DNA of 64,000 nucleotides. Origin: Coleofasciculus sp. FACHB-T130 (GTDB taxonomy: Bacteria > Cyanobacteriota > Cyanobacteriia > Cyanobacteriales > FACHB-T130). The position numbers were made by a program, and so were the translations under genes. Shown in pieces: positions 25,684-34,414 of this stretch (positions are counted from its first letter, which is position 1; each line of letters starts with the position of its first letter). The notes below the pieces were generated by a model. It was not told the DNA's origin and did no database searches. It saw only the letters and a program-made list of their open reading frames with translations. The stretch is taken from contig NZ_JACJOG010000038.1 in NCBI RefSeq assembly GCF_014695375.1, positions 62,001 to 126,000 of the forward strand. Direction: 5' to 3'.

Positions 25684-28005
25684 ATGTCCCAAACTCGGCT
25701 TTGGCGATACTTAGCCAGCGTCGCCATACTGACTGCCATCTACATTGGTGCAGCAAAACTATCACTGGCGCTTCCGGTGTTGAATAAGTACGTAACGCCG
25801 GTTTGGCCTCCGGCGGGGATTACCCAAGGCGTGCTGTTTATCGGGGGGCGAAAGCTTTGGCCTGGAGTCGTGCTAGGTGAATTTTTATTTGCCAAAGTAG
25901 TTCTGCACGTACCCCTATCTGTTGCCATTGCTGGCAGCTTGGCTACCACCTTGCAGGCTCTAGTCGGGGTCACGTTGCTTCGTTCGATTCGTTTGCGCCC
26001 CTCTCTGGATCGCCTGCGAGATGTTTTCGGTTTTCTCGGCTTGTCTGTGATGCTGTCTACTCTAGTCGCTTCCACTCTGGGTTTGACGACTCTTTGCTGG
26101 GCAAATCTTATCCCTTGGAGCGACTATGCGACGACGTGGTGGACGTGGTGGTTAGGAGATGGCATGGCAGTTTTAGTGTTAGTCCCGGCGATCTTGACTT
26201 GGAGTGTCCTTCCTCGCTTAGACACAAGACGAGAGCGAATCATCGAGGCGATGCTTTTGCTGACTTTGCTTGCAACCGTCACCCAGTCAGTTTTCTTCGC
26301 CAAAACTGCTACAGCGATCGCTCACTATCCCCTTGCCTACTTGCCCTTCCCTTTGGTCGCTTGGGCAGCCCTCCGATTTAATCAGCAAGGCGCTGTACTG
26401 GCAACTCTACTTGTCTCCTGCATTGCTATCTGGGGCACCGCCTTGGGGGATGGGCCGTTTGCGGCAGTTGCCATTAATACCGACCAAGCTTTGCAATTTT
26501 TACAAGCCTTCATGGGCGTTATCGCAGTCACTGCTTTGGTTTTGGGGGCGGCGGTTGCGGAACGCGCCTCAGCTGAAGCGTCACTACGCGCTAGCGAAGC
26601 CAGTCTCGCCAACGCCCAACGGATCGCCCATCTCGGTAACTGGGATTTAGACTTGGTTAAACAACAACTGCGATGGTCGGATGAACTTTATCGCATCTTG
26701 GGTTTTTCACCAGCAGAATTTGAGCCAAGTATGGAACGATTCCTGACATCCGTTCACCCAGATGACCGAGAACGGGTCAGAGAATTGATAGACGCCGCAT
26801 CGTATTTCAAGCAAGCCTTCAGCACTGACTTTGGAGTTGTTTTATCCGATCGTTCTGAGCGCATTGTCCACGGCACTGGCAAAATTATTCAGGAGCAAGG
26901 AGGGAAAGCCGCTCGACTCATCGGCACGATTCAAGACGTTACAGAACAAAAAAGAATCGAGCAAGCACTGCTGCAATCGGAAGCTCAATTACTCGAACTT
27001 GCCCACAATCTCGATCGGAAAGTAACCGAAAGAACTCTGGAGTTAGAAGAAAAGAATAATGAACTCGCGCGATCGCTCACCTCGCTCAAACTAGCCCAAC
27101 AACAATTAATTCAAGCTGAAAAAATGTCGAGCTTGGGGCAATTAGTAGCAGGAATTGCTCATGAAATTAATAACCCCATTAACTTTATTACTGGCAATAT
27201 TAGCCATATTACTGCTTATATTCAAGACCTCCTCGACATCCTGAACCTTTACCAGCAAAATTATCCCACCCTACCCCCGGCGATTCAAGCGTATAGCGAA
27301 ACGGTTGAACTGGACTTTGTGATTGAGGATTTACCGAATCTTCTAGAGTCCATGAAAACGGGTGCAGAACGTATCCGTCAGATTGTGATATCCTTACGCA
27401 GCTTCTCCCGTCTGGATGAAGCCGATATGAAGCCGGTGGATATTCATGAAGGCATCGATAGTACGTTGCTGATTTTACAGCGTCGCCTGAAAGCGCGTCC
27501 GGGACATCCAGGCATCGAAGTGGTTAAAAATTACGGTGACTTACCCCTCGTGGAGTGCTATCCGAAACAACTCAATCAGGTGTTTCTCAACCTGCTTAGT
27601 AATGCCATTGATGCCTTAGAAGAAAGAATGAAAGAGGAAGAAAAGGTCAAGGATGAAATTACCCTTTCAGGATTTTCACCTCAGCCGTTTGCGATCGCCC
27701 TCACCACCCAAATTTTGTCACCCACTCAGGTGCAGATTGAAATTTCCGACAATGGCATCGGCATGACTCCGGAAGTCAAAAACCATATTTTTGAACCATT
27801 TTTTACCACCAAACAAGTCGGCAAAGGCACCGGCTTAGGTTTATCGACTTGCTATCAAATTGTGGTAGAAAATCATCGGGGACAGCTCATCTGTCTATCG
27901 CAGCCAGGATTAGGGGCAACATTCCAGATCGTCATCCCCCTGCGGCAGAGTGGTCATCGCGAAACCAGTGGTTATACTGGTAGCTTCAATGAAAATGTGA
28001 ACTAA
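25684..28005 (+). CDS. MASE1-PAS sensor histidine kinase
   Basis: 773 aa from ATG 25684; an upstream TTG adds 16 residues. Eight or so membrane helices to ~residue 300 form a MASE1 sensor (PVWPPAGITQGVLFIGGRK). A PAS domain (~315-430: NWDLDLVKQQLRWSDELYR, VHPDDRERV) is followed by a coiled coil, a HisKA box GIAHEINNPINF with the phosphoacceptor His near 500, and an ATPase domain with NLLSNAIDAL, ISDNGIGM and GKGTGLGLS. The loop before the G1 box is long (MKEEEKVKDEI...). No receiver domain, so a separate response regulator is needed. DUF1361 gene follows after 30 bp. Confidence 0.92.
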   Translation: MSQTRLWRYLASVAILTAIYIGAAKLSLALPVLNKYVTPVWPPAGITQGVLFIGGRKLWPGVVLGEFLFAKVVLHVPLSVAIAGSLATTLQALVGVTLLRSIRLRPSLDRLRDVFGFLGLSVMLSTLVASTLGLTTLCWANLIPWSDYATTWWTWWLGDGMAVLVLVPAILTWSVLPRLDTRRERIIEAMLLLTLLATVTQSVFFAKTATAIAHYPLAYLPFPLVAWAALRFNQQGAVLATLLVSCIAIWGTALGDGPFAAVAINTDQALQFLQAFMGVIAVTALVLGAAVAERASAEASLRASEASLANAQRIAHLGNWDLDLVKQQLRWSDELYRILGFSPAEFEPSMERFLTSVHPDDRERVRELIDAASYFKQAFSTDFGVVLSDRSERIVHGTGKIIQEQGGKAARLIGTIQDVTEQKRIEQALLQSEAQLLELAHNLDRKVTERTLELEEKNNELARSLTSLKLAQQQLIQAEKMSSLGQLVAGIAHEINNPINFITGNISHITAYIQDLLDILNLYQQNYPTLPPAIQAYSETVELDFVIEDLPNLLESMKTGAERIRQIVISLRSFSRLDEADMKPVDIHEGIDSTLLILQRRLKARPGHPGIEVVKNYGDLPLVECYPKQLNQVFLNLLSNAIDALEERMKEEEKVKDEITLSGFSPQPFAIALTTQILSPTQVQIEISDNGIGMTPEVKNHIFEPFFTTKQVGKGTGLGLSTCYQIVVENHRGQLICLSQPGLGATFQIVIPLRQSGHRETSGYTGSFNENVN

Positions 28006-28035
28006 AACTGCTGATTCAACAATCAGACAGCGCGT

Positions 28036-28707
28036 ATGAAATTTGAGCTGGTTCGCTGGACTTCCAATATATTGCGGATTTTGTCCCGCAATCTGGACTG
28101 GATGACGTGGAATCTGTTTTTGGCGTTTGTACCTCTGCTTTTGAGTATTTGGCTATTTCGCAGCAGGCAAAAGCGCTCGCCGATCTGGTGGGCGGGAGTC
28201 TTAGTTTTTATCGCGTTTTTGCCGAATGCGCCCTATTTGTTGACAGATATCATTCACTTGATTCATGATATTCGCGCCAACTACTCGGTGTGGATGATTA
28301 CGCTAGTTCTCATCCCCCAGTATTTGTTAGTTATCCTGGCTGGCTTTGAAGCTTACGTTATATCTTTAATTAATCTAGGTTACTATTTACATCGCCACGA
28401 ACGTAGTAAATACATTCTTTGGATGGAGCTAACTTTGCATGGTCTTAGCGCCATTGGCATTTATTTAGGGCGATTCCTACGCTTCAACAGTTGGGATTTT
28501 GTTACTCAACCGGATGCCGTATTTACTAGCGTACTGGATGACTTAGTGGGCAAATGGCCTGTGGTGGTTATGGTTGTCACCTTTGTCATCATTTCTGGCT
28601 TGTACTGGCTGATGAAGCAGGTGACTTTGGGGATAATTTTGCGAAGGCGGTTAAAAGGTATCCAGCCGCCATCCAATCAAAATCATACGGACTCCCCGAC
28701 AGCTTAA
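28036..28707 (+). CDS. DUF1361 membrane protein
   Basis: 223 aa with about six membrane helices. The family signatures FLPNAPYLLTDIIHL and LGRFLRFNSWD are visible. Function not established. It starts 30 bp after the MASE1 kinase on the same strand, so the two may be co-transcribed. Confidence 0.85.
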   Translation: MKFELVRWTSNILRILSRNLDWMTWNLFLAFVPLLLSIWLFRSRQKRSPIWWAGVLVFIAFLPNAPYLLTDIIHLIHDIRANYSVWMITLVLIPQYLLVILAGFEAYVISLINLGYYLHRHERSKYILWMELTLHGLSAIGIYLGRFLRFNSWDFVTQPDAVFTSVLDDLVGKWPVVVMVVTFVIISGLYWLMKQVTLGIILRRRLKGIQPPSNQNHTDSPTA

Positions 28708-28741
28708 GCCTTTGCTTCTTTCAAGCTAAGCCGAGAGAGAA

Positions 28742-29566
28742 TCAATCAATTTGGATATCAATCTCATCAGCCGCAAATTGACGAACTGCTTTCACAAGAT
28801 CCGCAGGGGTGCCGATATCCAGGTAGGTTCCATCCGGAAACGTTTCGGCTTCCACCCGCAAGCCGCTGTCAATCGCCGCCTGAACCACATCGCTAATCGG
28901 TAACTCTTTCGCCTGTGGCACTTGCCCAGCTTGGATTGCAGCGAGATACTCGTGCATAAACTGGGTAAAAGCTGGCGTCCAAACCGCGATCGCCCACATA
29001 TACTTTAAATCGCTAATCGGTGGTTTTTCGACCACGAAGTGGACTCGTCCTTGGGCATCAAAATCAACCATCCCGGCTTTATGAGGTTGATCGTTCGGAA
29101 ATAATCCCAAAACTGCATCGGCATTCCCAGCCGCAAGCCGTGCCAGCAACCGCACAAAGGCGTCTTCAGGCTGAAAAAGGATGTCGGGAAAGCCCAGTGC
29201 TACCACCGCGTCTTGCACGAAGGGATAGGCTTGATCCAAGGTATAAGGAACGCCATAAGGCAACCCCAGCATCAGATAGCCGAGGTTCATGTCTAGCAGG
29301 GTGCCGTCCCCAAAATAAGCCGGAATATCCCATTTTCCTGGGCGTAGCACGGCGTATGCCTTCTTAATCCCAGCTAATCGCATCTTCTCCAGTAGGTAAT
29401 GACTCACGACTTTGGGGCGTAAGGTGCCACTGCCGCTATCTACCGGACGAAATCCAATCGGGTACAGCTCTTTGCTCATCGGTAAGGGGGCGATTCGCGT
29501 TGCTTGCCCTCCTGCTGGTAGCAGTCCAATGACTTCCCGCTGGTGAATGCGATCGCTATCAATCAT
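28742..29566 (-). CDS. Nucleotidyltransferase family protein (sugar-1-phosphate type)
   Basis: 274 aa from ATG 29566; earlier in-frame codons extend the frame to 29719 but lack family character. The N-terminal LLPAGGQATRIAPLPMSKEL is a variant of the GGxGTRL...K nucleotidyltransferase motif, followed by FGDGTLLDMNLGYLM, LGFPDILFQPEDAF, VEKP and a C-terminal YLDIGTPADLVKAV. The enzyme probably makes an NDP-sugar; the nucleotide and sugar cannot be deduced. Convergent with DUF1361. Confidence 0.85.
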   Translation of the reverse strand: MIDSDRIHQREVIGLLPAGGQATRIAPLPMSKELYPIGFRPVDSGSGTLRPKVVSHYLLEKMRLAGIKKAYAVLRPGKWDIPAYFGDGTLLDMNLGYLMLGLPYGVPYTLDQAYPFVQDAVVALGFPDILFQPEDAFVRLLARLAAGNADAVLGLFPNDQPHKAGMVDFDAQGRVHFVVEKPPISDLKYMWAIAVWTPAFTQFMHEYLAAIQAGQVPQAKELPISDVVQAAIDSGLRVEAETFPDGTYLDIGTPADLVKAVRQFAADEIDIQID

Positions 29567-29899
29567 AAAAATGCCGATTGCGGTGGAATGGAACAGGGAA
29601 ACCCTCAATCTTATTATTCTCCCTGAATCTTTTTGACAGATAAAGACTTGCTGGGATTTTGCTGGGATTTTGGTCAGGTGTGAGCCAAAGTTCCTATCAA
29701 AAGAAAGATGGCATCGCACCTGTCTTAGTCTGAAATGAATTTAGGTTGGGTTTTGCATTTAAGAATTTCCCGCAGCCGCAACCATAATTATTTCCCTAGA
29801 AGGGCGGATTTCCTGTATGGCCTTTTCCGCCATATCTTTCTTTAGAGATTGCCAATTTTTGTCGTCCTTTCTGAATATTTTTGAAAGGAGTCCAATCAG
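29567..29899. other. Divergent promoter region, 333 bp
   Basis: Separates the minus-strand nucleotidyltransferase from the plus-strand baeRF-like gene. It contains GGCGGA/TCCGCC arms (29803-29808, 29826-29831) and a strong ribosome-binding site GAAAGGAG (29883-29890) 9 nt before ATG 29900. No other gene is seen. Confidence 0.55.
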
Positions 29900-31072
29900 A
29901 TGCCGTTATTGTCTACTGATGAATTAAAAAGTTTGATAGAAAATTCCGCTAGTCCCTGTATCTCGATTTATATGCCGATGGAAAAGGCAGGGCCAGAGAT
30001 TCGACAAAATCCGATTCGCTTCAAGAATCTCATGCGTGAGGCTGAGCAACGCTTGGAGGAAATGGGGATTGACCACAATGAGGCGATGACATGGCTTGAG
30101 CAAGCGAATGCGATTGATAGCCTTGAGTTTTGGGAAGAAAACCAAGGCGAGGGGGTGGCAATTTTTATCTCTCCCGAAGTCTTTCGTTACTACCAGCTTC
30201 CCGTTGATGTTGAAGAATTGGTAATCGTTAGCGATCGCTTTCATATTAAGCCGCTGTTGCCTATCGTCAACAACGATGGACGGTTCTACATCCTAGCCCT
30301 TAGCCAAAAGGATGTCCGGCTGCTTCAGGCAACGCGCACTACGGTCAAAGAGGTGCATATTGAAAACTTGCCGAAAAGCAAGGATGAAGCTCTCCAATAT
30401 GACGCGACTTCCAAGGACGGTCAGATCCGGATTGCCACATCAAAAGGGGGAACCAACAATACTTTTCAGCAACCCGGTAGTTTCCACGGGCAGGGAAGCC
30501 CGGATCAGGATGATATCAAGAAGGATCTCCTGCAATTTTTCCATCAGATTGATGGTGCATTGCACGACTTCTTCCGGAATAAGAAAGGGCCTTTAGTGTT
30601 AGCGGGAGTTGAGTATCTTTTCCCGATTTACAAAGAGGCGAATACTTATCAACATTTGGTAGAGCAAGGGATTACTGGAAATCCTGAAATATTCAAGCCA
30701 GAAGAATTGCACGAACTCGCTTTACCGATTGTGGAGCCTCTGTTACAAGAGAATATTGAGGGGGTTGTAGAGGTATACAAAGAACTGGCTGGAAACGATA
30801 CGAGTAAAGTATCCCACGATATCAAAGAAATCATCCAATCTGCTTATTATCACCGGGTTGATTCTTTGTTTGTGGCGGTCGGCGAGCAGCGCTGGGGTCA
30901 CTTTGACCCTGAAACCATGACCGTAGATTTACACCCTGAACCACAAGCGGACGACGAAGATATGTTGGATTTTGCCGCTACTCATACAATTTTGAACGGT
31001 GGTAAAGTCTATGCAGTGGAGCCGGAAAAAGTACCGGATGAGGCTCCGGTAGCAGCAATTTTCCGCTATTAA
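29900..31072 (+). CDS. baeRF-type (archaeo-eukaryotic release factor-like) protein
   Basis: 390 aa. The opening LSTDELKSLIENSASPCISI, the LALSQKDVRLLQATRTTVKE strand and VLAGVEYLFPIYKEANTY match the bacterial eRF1-like superfamily (baeRF, probably family 7). Known members are predicted to act on stalled ribosomes or in stress, but experimental data are few. Cytoplasmic. Start ATG 29900 with strong GAAAGGAG. The stop overlaps the stop of the convergent small gene by 3 bp. Confidence 0.75.
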   Translation: MPLLSTDELKSLIENSASPCISIYMPMEKAGPEIRQNPIRFKNLMREAEQRLEEMGIDHNEAMTWLEQANAIDSLEFWEENQGEGVAIFISPEVFRYYQLPVDVEELVIVSDRFHIKPLLPIVNNDGRFYILALSQKDVRLLQATRTTVKEVHIENLPKSKDEALQYDATSKDGQIRIATSKGGTNNTFQQPGSFHGQGSPDQDDIKKDLLQFFHQIDGALHDFFRNKKGPLVLAGVEYLFPIYKEANTYQHLVEQGITGNPEIFKPEELHELALPIVEPLLQENIEGVVEVYKELAGNDTSKVSHDIKEIIQSAYYHRVDSLFVAVGEQRWGHFDPETMTVDLHPEPQADDEDMLDFAATHTILNGGKVYAVEPEKVPDEAPVAAIFRY

Positions 31073-31326
31073 TCAGCGATTGACTGCGAGCGATCGTAGG
31101 GTTTCAAAATTGCTAAGTTTGTCAACCCCCCCGCTTCCCCAAGGACGGGGGGTTGAATATAAGTTAGGTCACTCAAGAAATCGTTTGGATCGCAATTAGG
31201 GGGAAAAATAAAAATTTCCTTTCCCTCTTTTAGTGCATTCTGGTGAAACGCGATCGCTTCTACCAAGGGACAAAACATAATTGGAATCCATCTGCCACTG
31301 TAAAAACAGACAACGACGCGGCTCAT
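31069..31326 (-). CDS. Small protein of unknown function, 85 aa, with palindrome in coding frame
   Basis: ATG at 31324-31326 gives MSRVVVCFYSGRWIPIMFC and a charged C-terminal half; a longer frame to 31371 is possible. No family recognised. An internal GC palindrome (31122-31156) supplies QPPVLGEAGG in frame. The stop overlaps the stop of the baeRF-like gene. Soluble, basic/hydrophobic; function unknown. Confidence 0.5.
   Translation of the reverse strand: MSRVVVCFYSGRWIPIMFCPLVEAIAFHQNALKEGKEIFIFPPNCDPNDFLSDLTYIQPPVLGEAGGLTNLAILKPYDRSQSIAD
31122..31156. repeat. GC-rich palindrome inside a coding sequence
   Basis: TCAACCCCCC...GGGGGGTTGA with a spacer GCTTCCCCAAGGAC; the stem is 10 bp and the inner CTTCCCC/GGGG also can pair. 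It resembles palindromic repeats that cyanobacterial genomes carry between genes, but here it is read as codons. Confidence 0.6.
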
Positions 31327-31596
31327 TGTGTACTCTTCCAGCAGGAGTGGATTTCGCCAAGGTGAAACCACACGAATTCTATGATAGGTATACTCTTTAG
31401 TTGTTCACGATTAGAAGCAAAAGCGCAACAGCCTTAAGTAGTATCTATTAAACTTTCTCGGAAGGGAATTATTAGAAAAATCGGTTGGCAGACACCCCTT
31501 GAAAGACAACCCTTGAAAATAGGATGACTTAAGACAAAGGGCAAAAAGTGGGTGTGGATTTGAAACCGTCTCTACCAGATTTTTGCCGATCGCTAC

Positions 31597-34368
31597 TTAT
31601 TGATTCAACTGACGACGGGCGGCTGCTAAGAGAAGGCGTTGTTCGGCACGAGCGATCGCGTTATAGGTTCGCTCAACGGCATCTAGTTCCACAGAAATTG
31701 AGGGAATGCCCCACTGCACAAGCCGATCGATCAACTCTGGATATTGAGCCGGTGCTTGACCGCAGATGCAGCAGGGAATTCCTGCCTGTTTTGCCATTTG
31801 GATGAGTTGCGCGATCGCTTGCGTGACTGCTGGATGACGCTCATCAAACGCCGCCGCCATCTGCGCTTGGTCTCGGTCAACTCCCAGCAGCAGCTGGGTG
31901 AGATCGTTAGTGCCAATCGAGATTCCCTGGACGCCCGCTTTCACGTAATCAGGTAGCAAAAATAGAACCGACGGCACTTCAGCGACGATCCAGAGTTGGA
32001 ATTGAGGCGATTGGCTGAGTCCGGCTTGTTCAACGCGGCGGCGACAGAAGGAAAACTCTTCCACCGTGCGGACAAAAGGCAACAGCAAGCGGACATTGGT
32101 ATATCCCAATTGCTGCACCCGTACTAAAGCTGCCAGTTCTACATCGAATAAGGCGGGATTGGAAACATAGCTGAATGTTCCCCTCATCCCTAGCATCGGA
32201 TTGGCTTCCGGGTGCCCCAAAGAACCACCAACTAAGTATTGAAATTCATGCGATCGCAAATCTAGAGAGCGATAAAATACCGGGCGAGGCGCAAATGCCT
32301 CGGCAAACTGGCACAGTTGTTGGGCAAGAATTTCCCTCAACTCGTCTTCACGCTGCTGCTGGAGCCATCGTTGAGGATGTTGTCCCTGCAAAACTTCCAG
32401 CAGCATCAGCTCAGAGCGCAATAATCCTACTCCATCCACCGGCATCTGAGCCGCGCGTTTGATACTGCTGGGTTGGCTGAGGTTGACCAGCAGTTGAGTG
32501 GCGAGGACTGAGGGCTGAGGACTCAGGACTGAGGACTGAGGACTGAGGGCTGAGGGCTGAGGACTGGGGGCTGAGGACTGAGGGCTGAGGACTGAGGGCT
32601 GAGGGCTGAGGGCTGAGGGCTGAGGGCTGAGGGCTGAGGGACGAGGAGTGGAAAGTGCAGCGTGTGGAGTGGGGAGTCCAGAGTGCGGGGTGGAAAGTGC
32701 AGCGTGTGGAGTGGGGAGTCCAGAGTGCGGGGTGAAGGGTGCAGAGTGTGGGGTGGAGAGAGAGGAGTGCGGAAGAATTTTCTCCCGATCGCCTGCTTGA
32801 GCCTCAACGCGATAAACTGCTCCCTTGTCACCATCTACTAGCACGGCGTCGCCGGTTTGAATCAGCCGGGTGGCACCGACAGCACCCACAACCGCTGGGA
32901 TGCCTAATTCCCTGGCAATAATGGCAGCGTGACAAGTCATCGCACCCTGTTCGGCAACCACAGCGACAGCCTGTTTTAGCAGTACCAGCCGATCGGGAGT
33001 AATGCTTTTGACGACTAAAATTTTCCCATTAACAGGGGAGTTTTCATCGCCATCGGTATCCGGGAAGTGGAGATGATTGGAATCGGTTAATACATGAGCG
33101 ATCGCAATGGTTCGTCCTGCTGACGCTCCCAGCCCTTCGATCAAAGGCTTTAGGTCTGGTTCTGGCACTGTAGGCACTTTCCCTTCCTGTAGGCGGTGCT
33201 GAGTCTGGGGTGAAAAGAAGGATAAAGGAGCGAGCATCAAGGAGGAATGACCGATCTCTATTGAGTGCTGTAAGGATTCCTTAACCGCTCCTACTTTAAT
33301 TTTGGACTCCTTCAAGCTCATTGCTGAGTGCCCAACGATGACTTGTGTGAGAGACAACTGGTTGCCTTCATTTTCTTTTCCTGGAGAGAGCGTCCACTCC
33401 AAAGTAAAAGTTGGTCCGAGTTCAGTCCTCAGTTGCTTCGCCAGTTGAATGAGAACATCTAAGTGTTTTTCTTCCAGGGCGTAATATTTTTGTTGCTCTT
33501 CGTTGAGCAGATACGCTTCTAGACAATTATCTACCCTTAATCGAGAAGGGTGGGCGCTTGCGAAATTCTCCGTGCTGTTTGTGTCGGTTTGGGCGTCCCT
33601 AAAGTTCTCAAGACGATAAGCACGGGTTTTACTGCCCAGATATCGAGTTTGCACTTCCCCCGTTTCTGGTTGCACCTGGTAGAAATCTGGAATCACTTCT
33701 CCCAAGACTAGCGCCTTGCCTAGCCCCCAAGTTGACTGAATTTCCCAGCACTCTGGAGTTGCTTGAAGAGTCCCGGAAGCGATCGCATCTAAGACGGGTT
33801 GCACTAAAATCGCCAAGTTCAGCTGAGCAGTCTGAATACCCCAACAGTGCCAATAAAACAAACTTCTGGCACGAAACAGCTCTGCCCAAGCCAGCTTCAA
33901 ACCCATCGCCAAGCTCTCTGGCGTCGCCAGACAAACGTGGGATTCTAAAAGCCCAGACTCTGGTAAAAGCACCCCGGTTGCCTGAACTTTAGACGCCGGA
34001 TCTAAAGCCAAAGAGGGGCGCAAAATCAGCACCTTCGTTTGCCAATGCGCTTGTGCCGATTCTATCTCCGACATCCAAGACGACGGTAGCGTAGCGGCTG
34101 TAATTTCCTGCCGAATCGTTTGAGCAACGCTCTGTAGTTGGCGGGGATTATCTACATCCAGATGTAGCGAAGAATAGGGCAGGTCTAAGCCAAGCGGTGC
34201 CGACCATTGAATGCTTTCGAGAAATTGACGGGCTGCGGTTGCCGGAACGACAAAACCGGGCACGACCGGATAGCCACGCTGTATGAGTCGGCTCAAGTAA
34301 AAAGCTTTGTCGCCTACCAGGGTGCGGTCGAAGGGTTGAATTTGGTCGAGCCAGTGGAGTTTTTCCAC
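31597..34368 (-). CDS. PEP-synthase/PPDK-like phosphotransferase with repeat-derived linker
   Basis: 923 aa. N-terminal ATP-grasp-like domain (LVGDKAFYLSRLIQRGYPVVPGF; WEIQSTWGLGKALVLG), phosphohistidine domain with the swivelling His in AMTCHAAIIARELGIPAVVG (~residue 480), and C-terminal PEP-utilising barrel (LLRSELMLLE, GISIGTNDLTQLLLGVDRD, CCICGQAP). It resembles phosphoenolpyruvate synthase or pyruvate phosphate dikinase; some ATP-grasp residues look weak, so the substrate may differ. About 90 residues between the His domain and the barrel are made of heptamer DNA (32504-32770). GTG start at 34366-34368. It lies 46 bp after the ethylene-receptor-like kinase on the same strand. Confidence 0.85.
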   Translation of the reverse strand: MEKLHWLDQIQPFDRTLVGDKAFYLSRLIQRGYPVVPGFVVPATAARQFLESIQWSAPLGLDLPYSSLHLDVDNPRQLQSVAQTIRQEITAATLPSSWMSEIESAQAHWQTKVLILRPSLALDPASKVQATGVLLPESGLLESHVCLATPESLAMGLKLAWAELFRARSLFYWHCWGIQTAQLNLAILVQPVLDAIASGTLQATPECWEIQSTWGLGKALVLGEVIPDFYQVQPETGEVQTRYLGSKTRAYRLENFRDAQTDTNSTENFASAHPSRLRVDNCLEAYLLNEEQQKYYALEEKHLDVLIQLAKQLRTELGPTFTLEWTLSPGKENEGNQLSLTQVIVGHSAMSLKESKIKVGAVKESLQHSIEIGHSSLMLAPLSFFSPQTQHRLQEGKVPTVPEPDLKPLIEGLGASAGRTIAIAHVLTDSNHLHFPDTDGDENSPVNGKILVVKSITPDRLVLLKQAVAVVAEQGAMTCHAAIIARELGIPAVVGAVGATRLIQTGDAVLVDGDKGAVYRVEAQAGDREKILPHSSLSTPHSAPFTPHSGLPTPHAALSTPHSGLPTPHAALSTPRPSALSPQPSALSPQPSVLSPQSSAPSPQPSALSPQSSVLSPQPSVLATQLLVNLSQPSSIKRAAQMPVDGVGLLRSELMLLEVLQGQHPQRWLQQQREDELREILAQQLCQFAEAFAPRPVFYRSLDLRSHEFQYLVGGSLGHPEANPMLGMRGTFSYVSNPALFDVELAALVRVQQLGYTNVRLLLPFVRTVEEFSFCRRRVEQAGLSQSPQFQLWIVAEVPSVLFLLPDYVKAGVQGISIGTNDLTQLLLGVDRDQAQMAAAFDERHPAVTQAIAQLIQMAKQAGIPCCICGQAPAQYPELIDRLVQWGIPSISVELDAVERTYNAIARAEQRLLLAAARRQLNQ
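32504..32770 (-). repeat. Coding heptamer array in the PEP-synthase-like gene
   Basis: 32504-32640 is a run of CTGAGGA/CTGAGGG heptamers; 32641-32770 is a second run of seven-base units (GGAGTCC, AGAGTGC, GGGGTGA type) with a 42-bp duplication. On the gene strand it encodes SALSPQPSALSPQP and TPHSGLPTPHAALS repeats. The insert sits in an interdomain linker. Confidence 0.9.
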
Positions 34369-34414
34369 TCAGGTGAAAGGGTAAATAGGGAACAATGCAT
34401 CATAACTTAATTAT

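Noticed and set aside
32504-32640. Possible CRISPR array in the heptamer repeats
   Set aside because: The unit is 7 bp with no spacers; it is a simple tandem array.
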